Shown: positions 23,750 through 34,588 of the stretch, in pieces
Position numbering within the stretch: position 1 is the stretch's first letter
Layout: each line of letters starts with the position of its first letter
Assembly (NCBI GenBank): GCA_903920455.1
Contig: CAIXLY010000003.1
Location: 102,304-166,303 of the forward strand
Direction of reading: 5' to 3'
Source of the DNA: an uncultured bacterium
GTDB taxonomy: Bacteria; Bacteroidota; Bacteroidia; Chitinophagales; Chitinophagaceae
DNA length: 64,000 nt
Program-made: the position numbers and the translations under genes
The notes under the pieces: model-generated
The model's input: the letters and a program-made list of their open reading frames with translations, nothing else
Told to the model about the DNA's origin: nothing
Databases searched by the model: none

Positions 23750-25828
23750 TTAAAAATTGACTTGTATATCTATGTACCCCGCCCTGCCTGGGTTTCCTGG
23801 CAGAAACTGAATATCCTTGTAGTTCAACACATTGTCTATCCCACCCATAACCCTACATTTTTTATTAACCGAAAAACCTGCACTTGCATTAAGCTGAACA
23901 TAACCCTTGGCATATTCGTCACTCCTGTTAATCAATCCGTTTCCATCCAAATCAGTTGTACCCCATTTGCTGCGATATATTAAACGCGTTGTGGCAAATA
24001 TGCCCGATGCATGTTCATAGCTAAGCTTAAGGTTTGCATTGTGTCTTGACCGATTAGGCAATCCCCCGTACTCAGCAATGGTCATGCGATAAACTTGTCC
24101 ACTTTGAATATCCCGCTGAAAGACGCTGCCCTTCTTGATGTTAGCCAACGCATCCTTGTCTGCTGTATATAAAAACTGATAGCCTGCCTTTGCTGTAATT
24201 GTTGCAGTGATTTTTTTTTCTAGGTCGACCTCAACACCTTGGGTAAGCGCGCGATTGACATTGAAATAACTGAATATTTGTCCCCCATTTTTTTTATAAG
24301 CAATTACATCCGTCAAGATCATGTTGGTGAGGTCGTTTCTAAACAGGTTGAGAGAACCCTTAACGCCTGAGGCGATCCTAAACTTAACGCCAGCGTTGAA
24401 GCCCCCAGAAACCTCTGGGTTTAATTTGGCAACCTTCCCTAGGAGAGATGTTGTTTCTTGAATTAACTGAGCATCCTGCATTCTTTTTAATTCCTGTAAA
24501 GCCACTTGAGCCCCAAACACAGAATAAGAGCCAGCAGCGAGGTTGGTAAAGTTTAAATAGAGCTGACGAAAATCAGGAGCCTTGAACCCCCTACCATAAG
24601 AAAGGTTGAATGAAACATTGTCGCTCAGGCGATATTGCAATGCAGCCTTTGGACTCCAAACAGATGAATATGCCTTGTTCGCATCAAAACGAAAACCACC
24701 AATGATGATCAATTTCTTATTGAGTTTTTCTTCGTGTTGAAGAAAAAAGTAAGCGATCGAATTCTTACGTTTGGTAGACAATGAATCATAGCGATTTGAA
24801 CTGACTGATTCATTGATAATGCCAGCACCTGCATTAAAGGAAGATTGTTCTCTAATCTGCCAATCGGTCTGGTTTTCAATCCTTCTGAAATCCTGCTTAA
24901 ACCTATCGTCATAGCCTCCTTCTGTTTCTTTCACCTTTAGTTCTTGTAGCGCAGTATAGCCAGTTAGATAACCCCTGAGGGTGGTTTCCAGCTTAGGCGA
25001 CAACCGATGCTGAAGATGTGGCGTGATGTTGTATTCATTTGTTCTCTCAAAGCCATTCGAAATAACAATGGCCGAGCCATTCTGAACTGCAATTGCATTT
25101 TTAATATCGGTATTGTTATGACGATATCCTACTCCCATTTTCCATTTTTCATTCAGCATGTGATTTACATTCACATGTTGTGTAGACCGCCAATAGGGCT
25201 CTACAGTTTGCTGTATTGAATTCGGCTTTAGGCTGTACCCTTCAGATCTGTTGTAATTAAATCCTCCTTGTACATCTGTTTTATTCAAGTGCCGAGAAAA
25301 ATTAAAAGACCCATCAACAGTATTGTACTTGGCGTAACGGAGATTGGCATCGGTTTTATGTTGCCCCGCCCTATCTGTTATAATATTCACTACTCCCCCC
25401 ATGGCTTCAGACCCATATAAACTTGAAGAAGGCCCTTTGATGATTTCTATTTTTACAATGTTGCGTATGGTTAATCTCGACAAGTCAAATACACCTCCAG
25501 TTCTTCCAATCAAAGGCTCGCCATCGAGCAATATCAGGGTATACTCAGACGATAATCCCTGAACCTGTATTCCCTTTCCAAAATTATCAACCACCATGAT
25601 TCCTGTCTGCTCTGAAAGGATATCATGCAACCTCAAAGAACCGCTCTGGTAAAGCGTTTTAGCGGATATTATCGAAGCGGGGATGGCAACATTTCCCAAC
25701 AACCTTGGAGACCGGGTGGCCGTCACCACCACTTCATCGATTGACTTCAAGGCCATAGAATCTACCCGCTCTTGAGCGACAGACAAGCTGTACAAGTTGA
25801 TAAACAAAAGGGTAATCCCTAGCCTCAT
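23750..25828 (-). CDS. TonB-dependent outer-membrane receptor (haem/iron type)
   Basis: 692 residues. After a signal peptide comes a TonB-box-like segment with SIDEVVVTATRSPR, then the plug (about 35-160) with IQVQGLSSEYTLILLDGEPL and IEIIKGPSSSLYGSEAMGG. The 22-strand barrel follows, ending with the aromatic YIDIQVNF. It lacks the N-terminal carboxypeptidase-like domain of SusC proteins. With HmuY downstream and an AraC regulator upstream, import of haem or another iron compound is the likely job. The 203-base gap upstream holds no exact TAnnTTTG box, which may reflect a regulator-dependent promoter. Confidence 0.9.
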   Translation of the reverse strand: MRLGITLLFINLYSLSVAQERVDSMALKSIDEVVVTATRSPRLLGNVAIPASIISAKTLYQSGSLRLHDILSEQTGIMVVDNFGKGIQVQGLSSEYTLILLDGEPLIGRTGGVFDLSRLTIRNIVKIEIIKGPSSSLYGSEAMGGVVNIITDRAGQHKTDANLRYAKYNTVDGSFNFSRHLNKTDVQGGFNYNRSEGYSLKPNSIQQTVEPYWRSTQHVNVNHMLNEKWKMGVGYRHNNTDIKNAIAVQNGSAIVISNGFERTNEYNITPHLQHRLSPKLETTLRGYLTGYTALQELKVKETEGGYDDRFKQDFRRIENQTDWQIREQSSFNAGAGIINESVSSNRYDSLSTKRKNSIAYFFLQHEEKLNKKLIIIGGFRFDANKAYSSVWSPKAALQYRLSDNVSFNLSYGRGFKAPDFRQLYLNFTNLAAGSYSVFGAQVALQELKRMQDAQLIQETTSLLGKVAKLNPEVSGGFNAGVKFRIASGVKGSLNLFRNDLTNMILTDVIAYKKNGGQIFSYFNVNRALTQGVEVDLEKKITATITAKAGYQFLYTADKDALANIKKGSVFQRDIQSGQVYRMTIAEYGGLPNRSRHNANLKLSYEHASGIFATTRLIYRSKWGTTDLDGNGLINRSDEYAKGYVQLNASAGFSVNKKCRVMGGIDNVLNYKDIQFLPGNPGRAGYIDIQVNF

Positions 25829-26031
25829 GGAATTGAATTAGAGGGCGAATTTCGCCAAGTTGACCATGGGGATTATCATGGAATTGTCAGATAAGTAGGT
25901 GCTTAAAACTTATGACAAAGCAGTGACAATAGAAGCAAAAAGCTATGAATTGAAGTGAAAGAGAAATTGGTGAAAAGTTGCGGTTGAATATGATATCCTA
26001 CTCAAAAAAAGTAATCGTCGAACTAAAAAAA

Positions 26032-26970
26032 TCAAGACTTATTCAACAACTCACAAGGTTTTAGCCCAGTATGTTTTTTGAATGCAGTTGAAAAGTGCGA
26101 GATGGAAGAGTAACCCAGTTGAGCAGACACCTCTGAAACAGAAAGTCCTTGTTCATAAAGCAGGTATCGGGCATGTTCCATTCGCTGATCCTGATAAAAA
26201 TCGAAAATTGTTGTGCCAAACATTACCCTGAATCCTTTTTTCAGGTAACATTCATTGATAGCAACCTTTCTGCTGAGCTCTTTGATGGTGATGGGATCGC
26301 CGATATGCGACAACAAAATTTCTCTTGACTTGATAATCTTTTCTCGCTCATCCTGATGTTCCAAAAACTTGCATGCTGGCACTTCGTCTTCCTTGAGAGA
26401 ATTAATCGATTCCAGCGTATACAAGAGCAGAATCTGGGTTTGTGCATTGATAAAAATGTTTTCAACCGCATCTGCATATCGATGATTGAGGATGGAGTCT
26501 AATGCATGCCTAATTCTTCCGGAGATGGAGATCGACTTACTAAAAGTATGATGGTATTTGAAGTTTAGTATTGCATCAGTTTCCGCATTTGTGCCTTCAG
26601 ATTTGATCAGATTGGTTAAATGCATCGGTTCAAATCTAAATTGAATAATATCTACTGTGCCAGTCTGCTCAACACACAATGCATTGCGGTTCAGCTTGCA
26701 CTCCTCACAATTGGCTTGTGGAAGATTGCAATAAGCCTGACCACCAATACAAAAACTCAATTCAAGGTACTTGCTGTCCTCACTTTCGTCGTAATGGTAA
26801 ATCAGCGTTCCGCTATCCTCTACCCTTAACTTTTCATCCCTCCCGTATCTTTTGATGGCATAATTCCAGGAACCGGGGATTTTCTTTTCATTGGAAAAAA
26901 GCACAGGAAAATCTTCAAAATGTGACCATTCTGACATTATTCGCTGGGGTATGGCAACAAGATTAGGCAT
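26032..26970 (-). CDS. AraC-family transcriptional regulator with a cysteine cluster
   Basis: 312 residues. The C-terminal AraC helix-turn-helix pair (about 215-312) contains ITIKELSRKVAINECYLKKG and VSEVSAQLGYSSISHFSTAF. The N-terminal sensor domain has cysteines at 74, 81, 88, 91 and 99, a dense cluster that could bind iron, an Fe-S cluster or haem. Its position upstream of the TonB receptor-HmuY unit fits a PchR-like activator of iron uptake. The ATG at 26970 is only 7 bases from a promoter box; the Met at 26937 (MSEWSHFEDF) is an alternative start. Confidence 0.85.
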   Translation of the reverse strand: MPNLVAIPQRIMSEWSHFEDFPVLFSNEKKIPGSWNYAIKRYGRDEKLRVEDSGTLIYHYDESEDSKYLELSFCIGGQAYCNLPQANCEECKLNRNALCVEQTGTVDIIQFRFEPMHLTNLIKSEGTNAETDAILNFKYHHTFSKSISISGRIRHALDSILNHRYADAVENIFINAQTQILLLYTLESINSLKEDEVPACKFLEHQDEREKIIKSREILLSHIGDPITIKELSRKVAINECYLKKGFRVMFGTTIFDFYQDQRMEHARYLLYEQGLSVSEVSAQLGYSSISHFSTAFKKHTGLKPCELLNKS

Positions 26971-26977
26971 CTGTGTG

Positions 26978-26985
26978 CAAATATA
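26978..26985 (-). promoter_or_regulatory. Promoter -7 box for the AraC regulator
   Basis: TATATTTG on the minus strand matches TAnnTTTG and ends 7 bases before the annotated ATG. Either the transcript has almost no leader or translation begins at the internal Met at 26937. Confidence 0.5.
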
Positions 26986-27107
26986 AACTTAGTTGGGCGT
27001 AAAAGGGCTGAAACTAAAGCTAAAACGGGCAACTATTATGTGGAAATCATCTTAAAAAAGAATAGCCTCATTTAGCCTAAAAATGGGGAAAGCCCCCCTA
27101 TTTTCAG

Positions 27108-27115
27108 TAAATTTG
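27108..27115 (+). promoter_or_regulatory. Promoter -7 box for gyrB
   Basis: TAAATTTG matches TAnnTTTG, 44 bases before the ATG. A small GGGG-AAAG-CCCC hairpin sits just upstream at 27085-27096. No -33 TTG was found. Confidence 0.45.
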
Positions 27116-27135
27116 TTAGCCAGAGCCCTAATTAA

Positions 27136-29139
<2,004 letters not shown>

Positions 29140-29169
29140 TTTTCATTATACACACTTAAAACAAACATC

Positions 29170-29376
29170 ATGTCAAACGAAAACATGCTCACAGCTTACA
29201 ACGTCAAGACCAAAGAAAAAAATGTTCCAATCCATGACGCAGTAGTTAGCAAAACTGCAAAAGGTGGATACATTGCAAAAGGTAATGATGGAAAAGGCAA
29301 CAAACTTACCGCATTGCTTGGTGAAGCAAAGGCGCTTGCAGCAATCAAAGCTGGTACTGCAAAACAAGACTGGTAG
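29170..29376 (+). CDS. Small hypothetical protein downstream of gyrB
   Basis: 68 residues, lysine- and alanine-rich, with no signal peptide or membrane segment. I do not recognise the family. It includes VVSKTAKGGYIAKGNDGKGN followed by a predicted helix. It is likely real: ATG start after an A-rich leader, 30 bases behind gyrB, and a strong hairpin terminator 24 bases after its stop. Antisense frames here are shadows. The role is unknown. Confidence 0.65.
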   Translation: MSNENMLTAYNVKTKEKNVPIHDAVVSKTAKGGYIAKGNDGKGNKLTALLGEAKALAAIKAGTAKQDW

Positions 29377-29400
29377 TAGTTACGCTTACTATAAAAATTT

Positions 29401-29431
29401 AGACAGGCCAAATGGCCTGTCTTTTTATTTT
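29401..29431 (+). terminator. Rho-independent terminator after gyrB-small ORF
   Basis: AGACAGGCC (29401-29409), loop AAAT, GGCCTGTCT (29414-29422), then TTTTATTTT. This is a perfect 9-bp stem with a U tract. On the minus strand an AAATTTTTAT follows the hairpin, so it may also end the convergent nadC-SUI1 transcript. Confidence 0.85.
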
Positions 29432-29760
29432 AAGCGATACTTGTTTTTTTGAAGCCAGGCCCTCACCTTCTCTCTATGGTCGCCCTGTAGGATAATCTCG
29501 CCATCCTTTGCCGATCCCCCGGTTCCACAATGGTTTTTCAATTGCTTCCCCAACTCTCCCATATCTTCTGCAGTTCCTACAAATCCGGTGACCAAAGTAA
29601 CTGTTTTCCCAGCCCGGTGCTTAGTCTCCAAAGTTACCCGCAACAACTGTTCACTTGCAGGCAATGTTTTTTCTGCTGGAGCATCTTCTGCAAATGGATT
29701 GTAGAGAGGATCCGTGCTGTATACGAAAGGTGATTTGTTTTCTTTTTTCTTGCTCATCAA
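29425..29760 (-). CDS. SUI1/YciH-family translation initiation factor-like protein
   Basis: 111 residues. The C-terminal two thirds form a SUI1 (eIF1-like) domain: KHRAGKTVTLVTGFVG, LGKQLKNHCGTGGSAKDGEI and the terminal GDHREKVRAWLQKNKYR. Bacterial YciH is thought to influence fidelity of translation initiation. The lysine-rich N-terminus (MMSKKKENKSP) is unstructured. It starts 4 bases after nadC, in one transcription unit. Confidence 0.88.
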   Translation of the reverse strand: MMSKKKENKSPFVYSTDPLYNPFAEDAPAEKTLPASEQLLRVTLETKHRAGKTVTLVTGFVGTAEDMGELGKQLKNHCGTGGSAKDGEIILQGDHREKVRAWLQKNKYRLK

Positions 29761-29764
29761 AAAA

Positions 29765-30622
29765 TTATTTCACGGCTTTTAAACTCAAATCGAGACTCAC
29801 TGCGTGATGAATCAATGCACCGATACTGACATAATTAACTCCAGTAGAAGCAAACGATTCAATATTATTGAGATTAATTCCGCCACTGGCCTCGGTTTCA
29901 AATTGATTCCCAATGATATTGAGGGCCCGAGAAATCAAATCAGGAGTAAAATTATCAAGCATGATTCGAAAAACCTTGCCGACCCCAACCCTACATACCT
30001 CTGAAACATCTTCTAACGATCTTGCTTCTACTTCGATAGGGATGTCTAACCCATGAATTTCCCGATATTGATCAGCCATAACAATTGCTTTTTCAATACC
30101 CCCCGCAAAATCAATATGGTTGTCCTTCAACATGATCATATCATACAAGCCAAACCTGTGGTTCACTGCACCCCCAATACGAACAGCCTCTTTTTCCAAT
30201 AACCTGAAATTTGGCGTAGTCTTCCTGGTATCCAGAATTCGTGTATCATAGCCCTTAATCTTCTCAACATAAGAGGCAGTTAGCGTAGCAATACCGCTCA
30301 TCCTTTGCATACAATTCAATAGCAGCCTTTCCCCCTTGAGTAAGGCATGAACAAGGCCTTCGGCTTCAAAGGCTTGCTCTCCAACACGCATGCGGTCACC
30401 ATCTTTTTTAAATGGCAGAAATTTGATTGCCGGATCGAGGGTGCACAAAATAGACTCCGCAACCTCCATACCAGCAAGCAGGCCATCTTCCTTGATGTTG
30501 AGAACCACCTTTCCCCTTGCACCTACAGGTATTACGGACAGGGTAGAATGGTCGCCGGTCCCAATATCTTCTTGCAAAGCCGCATTTATTAAGTTTTTGT
30601 ATTTATTGCCAACCTCATTCAT
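29765..30622 (-). CDS. nadC: Nicotinate-nucleotide pyrophosphorylase (carboxylating)
   Basis: 285 residues from the ATG at 30622 (MNEVGNKYKNLINAALQEDI). The frame extends open to 30862, but that extension overlaps gpmI head-on and is not family-like. NadC converts quinolinate and PRPP to nicotinate mononucleotide in de novo NAD synthesis. Motifs include DIGTGDHSTL, LNCMQRMSGIATLT, DTRKTTPNFRLLEKEAV and MLKDNHIDFAGG, and the barrel end EASGGINLNNI. It is divergent from gpmI with 37 bases between them. Confidence 0.96.
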   Translation of the reverse strand: MNEVGNKYKNLINAALQEDIGTGDHSTLSVIPVGARGKVVLNIKEDGLLAGMEVAESILCTLDPAIKFLPFKKDGDRMRVGEQAFEAEGLVHALLKGERLLLNCMQRMSGIATLTASYVEKIKGYDTRILDTRKTTPNFRLLEKEAVRIGGAVNHRFGLYDMIMLKDNHIDFAGGIEKAIVMADQYREIHGLDIPIEVEARSLEDVSEVCRVGVGKVFRIMLDNFTPDLISRALNIIGNQFETEASGGINLNNIESFASTGVNYVSIGALIHHAVSLDLSLKAVK

Positions 30623-30647
30623 GAAATGAAGATAAAATGAAATGAAG

Positions 30648-30655
30648 TAATTTTG
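30648..30655 (+). promoter_or_regulatory. Promoter -7 box for gpmI
   Basis: TAATTTTG matches TAnnTTTG and ends only 4 bases before the gpmI ATG, so transcription would begin at or next to the start codon. No -33 TTG is evident. Confidence 0.45.
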
Positions 30656-30659
30656 CAGT

Positions 30660-32186
30660 ATGGAAAATAAAAAATGTATTCTTCTGATTATGGATGGATG
30701 GGGTCTTGGCTCAGTTCCTTCCAGCGATGTAATCCAACACGCACATGTACCCTTTGTTGCCTCACTATATGACAAATACCCGCATACTACGCTTGTGACA
30801 TGTGGAGAGCCAGTTGGCCTACCTGATGGGCAGATGGGAAATAGCGAAGTCGGACACCTCAATCTAGGTGCCGGAAGAATCGTTTACCAGGAACTGCAAA
30901 GAATTAACGTAGCCATCCGCACAGGTGAACTTCAGAAAAACGAAACATTACTGGCTGCTTTGCATCATGCGAAGAAGAACAATAAAAAACTACACTTGAT
31001 TGGTTTAATCAGTGATGGTGGTGTGCATTCCCATATCAATCATGTCAAAGCAATTACCGACCTCTGCAAAGCAGAAGCTTTAGAAAACGTATTTATCCAT
31101 GCCTTCACCGATGGCAGGGACACAGACCCTAAAAGCGGACTTGCATTTATCACCGAGTTAGAGGAACACCTGAAAACATCAACAGGAAAAATTGCTAGCA
31201 TCACTGGAAGATACTATGCCATGGACCGCGATAAACGTTGGGAAAGGGTAAAGCTAGCATATGATGGCATGGTAAAAGGAGAAGGGCAGCATGCGCATTC
31301 AGCCGTTGAGGCCATTAAGGGGTCTTACGAAAATAATATCACAGATGAATTTATCAAACCGGTGATTTTGGTTGATAAAAATGAACAGCCACTAGCCACA
31401 ATAACAGATGGCGACGTGGTGGTTTGTTTTAACTTCCGTACCGACCGTTGTAGAGAGATCACTGAGGTACTTACACAAAAAGACTTCTCTGAATTTGGCA
31501 TGCAGAAACTGGACTTGCACTACACAACAATGACAGAGTATGACAATACGTTCAAAAACGTACATGTCATTTTTAGAAATGATAACCTGACCAATACTTT
31601 AGGAGAAGTACTTGAAAAGCAGAAAAGAACACAGATCAGGATTGCTGAAACTGAAAAATATCCCCATGTTACTTTTTTCTTTAGTGGAGGGCGAGAAGTG
31701 CCTTTTGAGGGAGAGAAAAGAATTATTGCGGCTTCACCAAAAGTAGCCACCTATGATCTTCAACCCGAAATGAGTGCATTTGAACTTACAGAAAAGATAG
31801 TTCCAGAAATCAACAACAAGACTGCAGATTTTATTTGTCTTAATTATGCCAACGCAGATATGGTTGGCCATACCGGAGTATGGAGCGCTGCCGTGAAAGC
31901 AGTTGAAACCGTAGATTCCTGTGTCAAGCAAGTGGTAGAAGCTGCATTGAACAACGACTATACTGTATTTCTTACTGCCGACCATGGGAATGCAGATTAT
32001 ATGAAAAACGAAGATGGATCGCCCAATACTGCACATACGCTCAACCCTGTTCCACTTTTTGTAATAGACAAGCATTGGAAAGGAAGTGTAAAACCAGGAA
32101 AATTAGGCGACATAGCCCCAACCATTTTGCATATGATGAATATTCCTATTCCAGTTGAAATGACAGGAGAGGTATTAATATCATGA
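30660..32186 (+). CDS. gpmI: 2,3-bisphosphoglycerate-independent phosphoglycerate mutase
   Basis: 508 residues. It interconverts 3- and 2-phosphoglycerate with two Mn ions and a phosphoserine intermediate. Visible are the metal-binding LLIMDGWGLG at the N-terminus, the catalytic Ser62 in MGNSEVGHLNLGAG, TDGRDTDPKSG, RYYAMDRDKRWER and the C-terminal TADHGNADYM. The stop overlaps the start of the following TonB receptor gene by 4 bases (ATGA), suggesting translational coupling. Confidence 0.97.
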   Translation: MENKKCILLIMDGWGLGSVPSSDVIQHAHVPFVASLYDKYPHTTLVTCGEPVGLPDGQMGNSEVGHLNLGAGRIVYQELQRINVAIRTGELQKNETLLAALHHAKKNNKKLHLIGLISDGGVHSHINHVKAITDLCKAEALENVFIHAFTDGRDTDPKSGLAFITELEEHLKTSTGKIASITGRYYAMDRDKRWERVKLAYDGMVKGEGQHAHSAVEAIKGSYENNITDEFIKPVILVDKNEQPLATITDGDVVVCFNFRTDRCREITEVLTQKDFSEFGMQKLDLHYTTMTEYDNTFKNVHVIFRNDNLTNTLGEVLEKQKRTQIRIAETEKYPHVTFFFSGGREVPFEGEKRIIAASPKVATYDLQPEMSAFELTEKIVPEINNKTADFICLNYANADMVGHTGVWSAAVKAVETVDSCVKQVVEAALNNDYTVFLTADHGNADYMKNEDGSPNTAHTLNPVPLFVIDKHWKGSVKPGKLGDIAPTILHMMNIPIPVEMTGEVLIS

Positions 32187-34495
32187 TGATAAAATTTCAT
32201 ACTAATTTTTTCAAATGGGCTATGATGATCTTGGCCCATTTGTTTATTGTGCAATCGCATGCACAATCCGCTCCTGATACTACAAAGATTACAGCGTTGA
32301 CCGAGGTGGTTGTATCCGGCACCAAGTTTGTTGAGAAGAAAAAAAATATAGTCCAAAAAATAGACAATATTAACGCTTCATATATCAAGCGGGTAAACGC
32401 ACAAAATACCGGTGACCTCTTGATGAGTACTGGAAATATTTTTGTCCAAAAAAGTCAGCAGGGAGGAAGCAGTCCGGTGATTAGAGGATTTGAGGCAAGC
32501 AGAATTTTATTGATTGTAGATGGAATTAGAATGAACAATGCCATCTATCGTGCGGGTCATTTGCAAAACCTCATAACGGTCGATCAACACACACTTGAAA
32601 ATATAGAAGTCCTGCAAGGACCTGCCTCCACGCTATATGGAAGCGATGCACTTGGAGGTGCAGTGCACATGATTACGAAAAGGCCAACCTTATCTGATAA
32701 TGCTAAAAAGACACAGATCAAGGCAAATGGGTTGATGAGGTATTCAACTGCCAATCAGGAAAATATGGTTCATGCAGACGTGAACATCGGCGCTCATAAA
32801 ATTGCATTTCTTAGCAGCATGACCCTGAGTACATTTAGCGACCTCAGGATGGGGAAAAAAGACAACAAAGACTTCCCTGGATTTGGAACCAGGCCTTTTT
32901 ACATAAGGGCGTATGACGGGATTGTGGGAGATAGCATAATGAGAAACAACAATGAGCGTATACAAAAATATTCAGGGTATAATCAACTTGACCTGATGCA
33001 AAAAGTCTTATTTAAAACAAGTGCTAAATTAGAACAGCTCATCAATTTTCAATTATCAACTTCCTCAAACATACCACGATACGATCGCCTGCAAGATATC
33101 AGGAATGGCAGCTTAAGATACGCGCAATGGTACTACGGTCCACAAGCAAGAAAGCTCTTAGGGTATACTCTCCAACTAAAAGATCAGCCAGGTTTTTTTG
33201 GTGAGTATAAAGCCGTTCTCAGTTATCAAGCAATTGAGGAAAGCCGCATTACCAGGCAATACAAACGCTACGATGAGCTTGACCAACGAAGTGAAAAAGT
33301 TGATGTAATTGGACTCACGATAGATGCAAGAAGAAAAATGAGAAAGGACGAAATTACTTCAGGTGTGGATCTACAATTCAATCATGTTATTTCAACTGCA
33401 CACAGAACCAACTTACTCAATGGACTGATCTCACCACTTGATACCCGATATCCAGATGGAAAGAATAGGATGAGCCATGCGGGAATCTATATTCAGCATA
33501 TCAGAAAAATGAAGGATGATAAAATAGTACTTAACGATGGCATGCGGTATCAGTATGTTTTTCTAAATTCCTCGATAATCAACAATTCGTTCTTTTCATT
33601 GCCAGTGACCGACATAGTGCAGCGCAATGGAGCAATTACAGGCAATATTGGATTGGCCTATATGCCTTCAAAAAACACAAGACTTACCTTAGGTTATTCC
33701 TCAGGATTCCGGGCGCCAAATATTGATGATTTAAGTAAAATATTTGAATCCAGTACTTCCGCCAGACAAGTGGTGGTTCCTAACCCTAGCCTAAGGCCTG
33801 AGTCAACCAACAGTATTGATATTGGCATAAGCCAATCAATCGATAAATCCATTTTCATTGATCTGGGCGGATTTTACACCCTATTCAACAACGCCATTGT
33901 AAAAGCTCCTTTTAAACTCAATGGGCAGGACTCCATCATGTACTACAACACAAATGCACAGGTGCTGGCCAGTCAGAATTTAGGCAGGGCAATTATATAT
34001 GGGGCCAATGCATCCTTTACTGTGAACATTAACAATCGATGGAAATTTTCTAGTACAGCCAACTACACCATCGGAAATTTATTAACTGATCACTCAACCA
34101 CTTCTGCCGTGTATGTCCTCCAACAGGATGGAACCTACGCAATCACCCAGCAATATGTAAAGAGAAAACCCCTTGATCATATCCCTCCTTTTTTTGGAAA
34201 ATTTAGTGGCCTTTACCAAGGCAAGAAATTGTATGCTGAATGCTATATCCATGTAAATGGCTGGAAAAAACTAAATCGTTATAATGTGGATGGTGAAGAC
34301 AATGCACAATATGCCACAGCAATGGGGAGTCCAGCTTGGCAAACACTCAACTTTCGCTTTGGTATTGACCTGCGACCAAAATTACAATTGCAGCTAGCCC
34401 TTGAGAACTTACTGGACCTAAATTACCGATATGTTGCCTCTGGGCTATCGGCACCAGGGAGAAATTTTAGCATCGCAGTCAGGGGGTCTTTGTAA
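32183..34495 (+). CDS. TonB-dependent receptor, haemoglobin/haem-receptor-like
   Basis: 770 residues with a signal peptide (cleavage near QSHAQS), a TonB-box-like TEVVVSGTKF, a plug with SSPVIRGFEASRILLIVDGI and VLQGPASTLYGSDALGG, and a large barrel containing GFRAPNIDDLSKIFESS. The SPVIRGFEA and FRAPNIDDL motifs recall the haemoglobin/transferrin/lactoferrin receptor family. The ligand is inferred to be haem or an iron complex. Oddly, its ATG overlaps the stop of the glycolytic gene gpmI, so the two share an mRNA. Confidence 0.88.
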   Translation: MMIKFHTNFFKWAMMILAHLFIVQSHAQSAPDTTKITALTEVVVSGTKFVEKKKNIVQKIDNINASYIKRVNAQNTGDLLMSTGNIFVQKSQQGGSSPVIRGFEASRILLIVDGIRMNNAIYRAGHLQNLITVDQHTLENIEVLQGPASTLYGSDALGGAVHMITKRPTLSDNAKKTQIKANGLMRYSTANQENMVHADVNIGAHKIAFLSSMTLSTFSDLRMGKKDNKDFPGFGTRPFYIRAYDGIVGDSIMRNNNERIQKYSGYNQLDLMQKVLFKTSAKLEQLINFQLSTSSNIPRYDRLQDIRNGSLRYAQWYYGPQARKLLGYTLQLKDQPGFFGEYKAVLSYQAIEESRITRQYKRYDELDQRSEKVDVIGLTIDARRKMRKDEITSGVDLQFNHVISTAHRTNLLNGLISPLDTRYPDGKNRMSHAGIYIQHIRKMKDDKIVLNDGMRYQYVFLNSSIINNSFFSLPVTDIVQRNGAITGNIGLAYMPSKNTRLTLGYSSGFRAPNIDDLSKIFESSTSARQVVVPNPSLRPESTNSIDIGISQSIDKSIFIDLGGFYTLFNNAIVKAPFKLNGQDSIMYYNTNAQVLASQNLGRAIIYGANASFTVNINNRWKFSSTANYTIGNLLTDHSTTSAVYVLQQDGTYAITQQYVKRKPLDHIPPFFGKFSGLYQGKKLYAECYIHVNGWKKLNRYNVDGEDNAQYATAMGSPAWQTLNFRFGIDLRPKLQLQLALENLLDLNYRYVASGLSAPGRNFSIAVRGSL

Positions 34496-34588
34496 ATCAA
34501 TCACTTATCAATTCCACTAAAAGATTAGCCTAAAGCAGCGTCAATAAATCAAAAATTGTCTTATTTTCAGAAATCAATCAACGATTTC

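Noticed and set aside
30623-30862. N-terminal extension of nadC by 80 residues
   Set aside because: It overlaps gpmI head-on and is unlike NadC; the ATG at 30622 gives the usual length.
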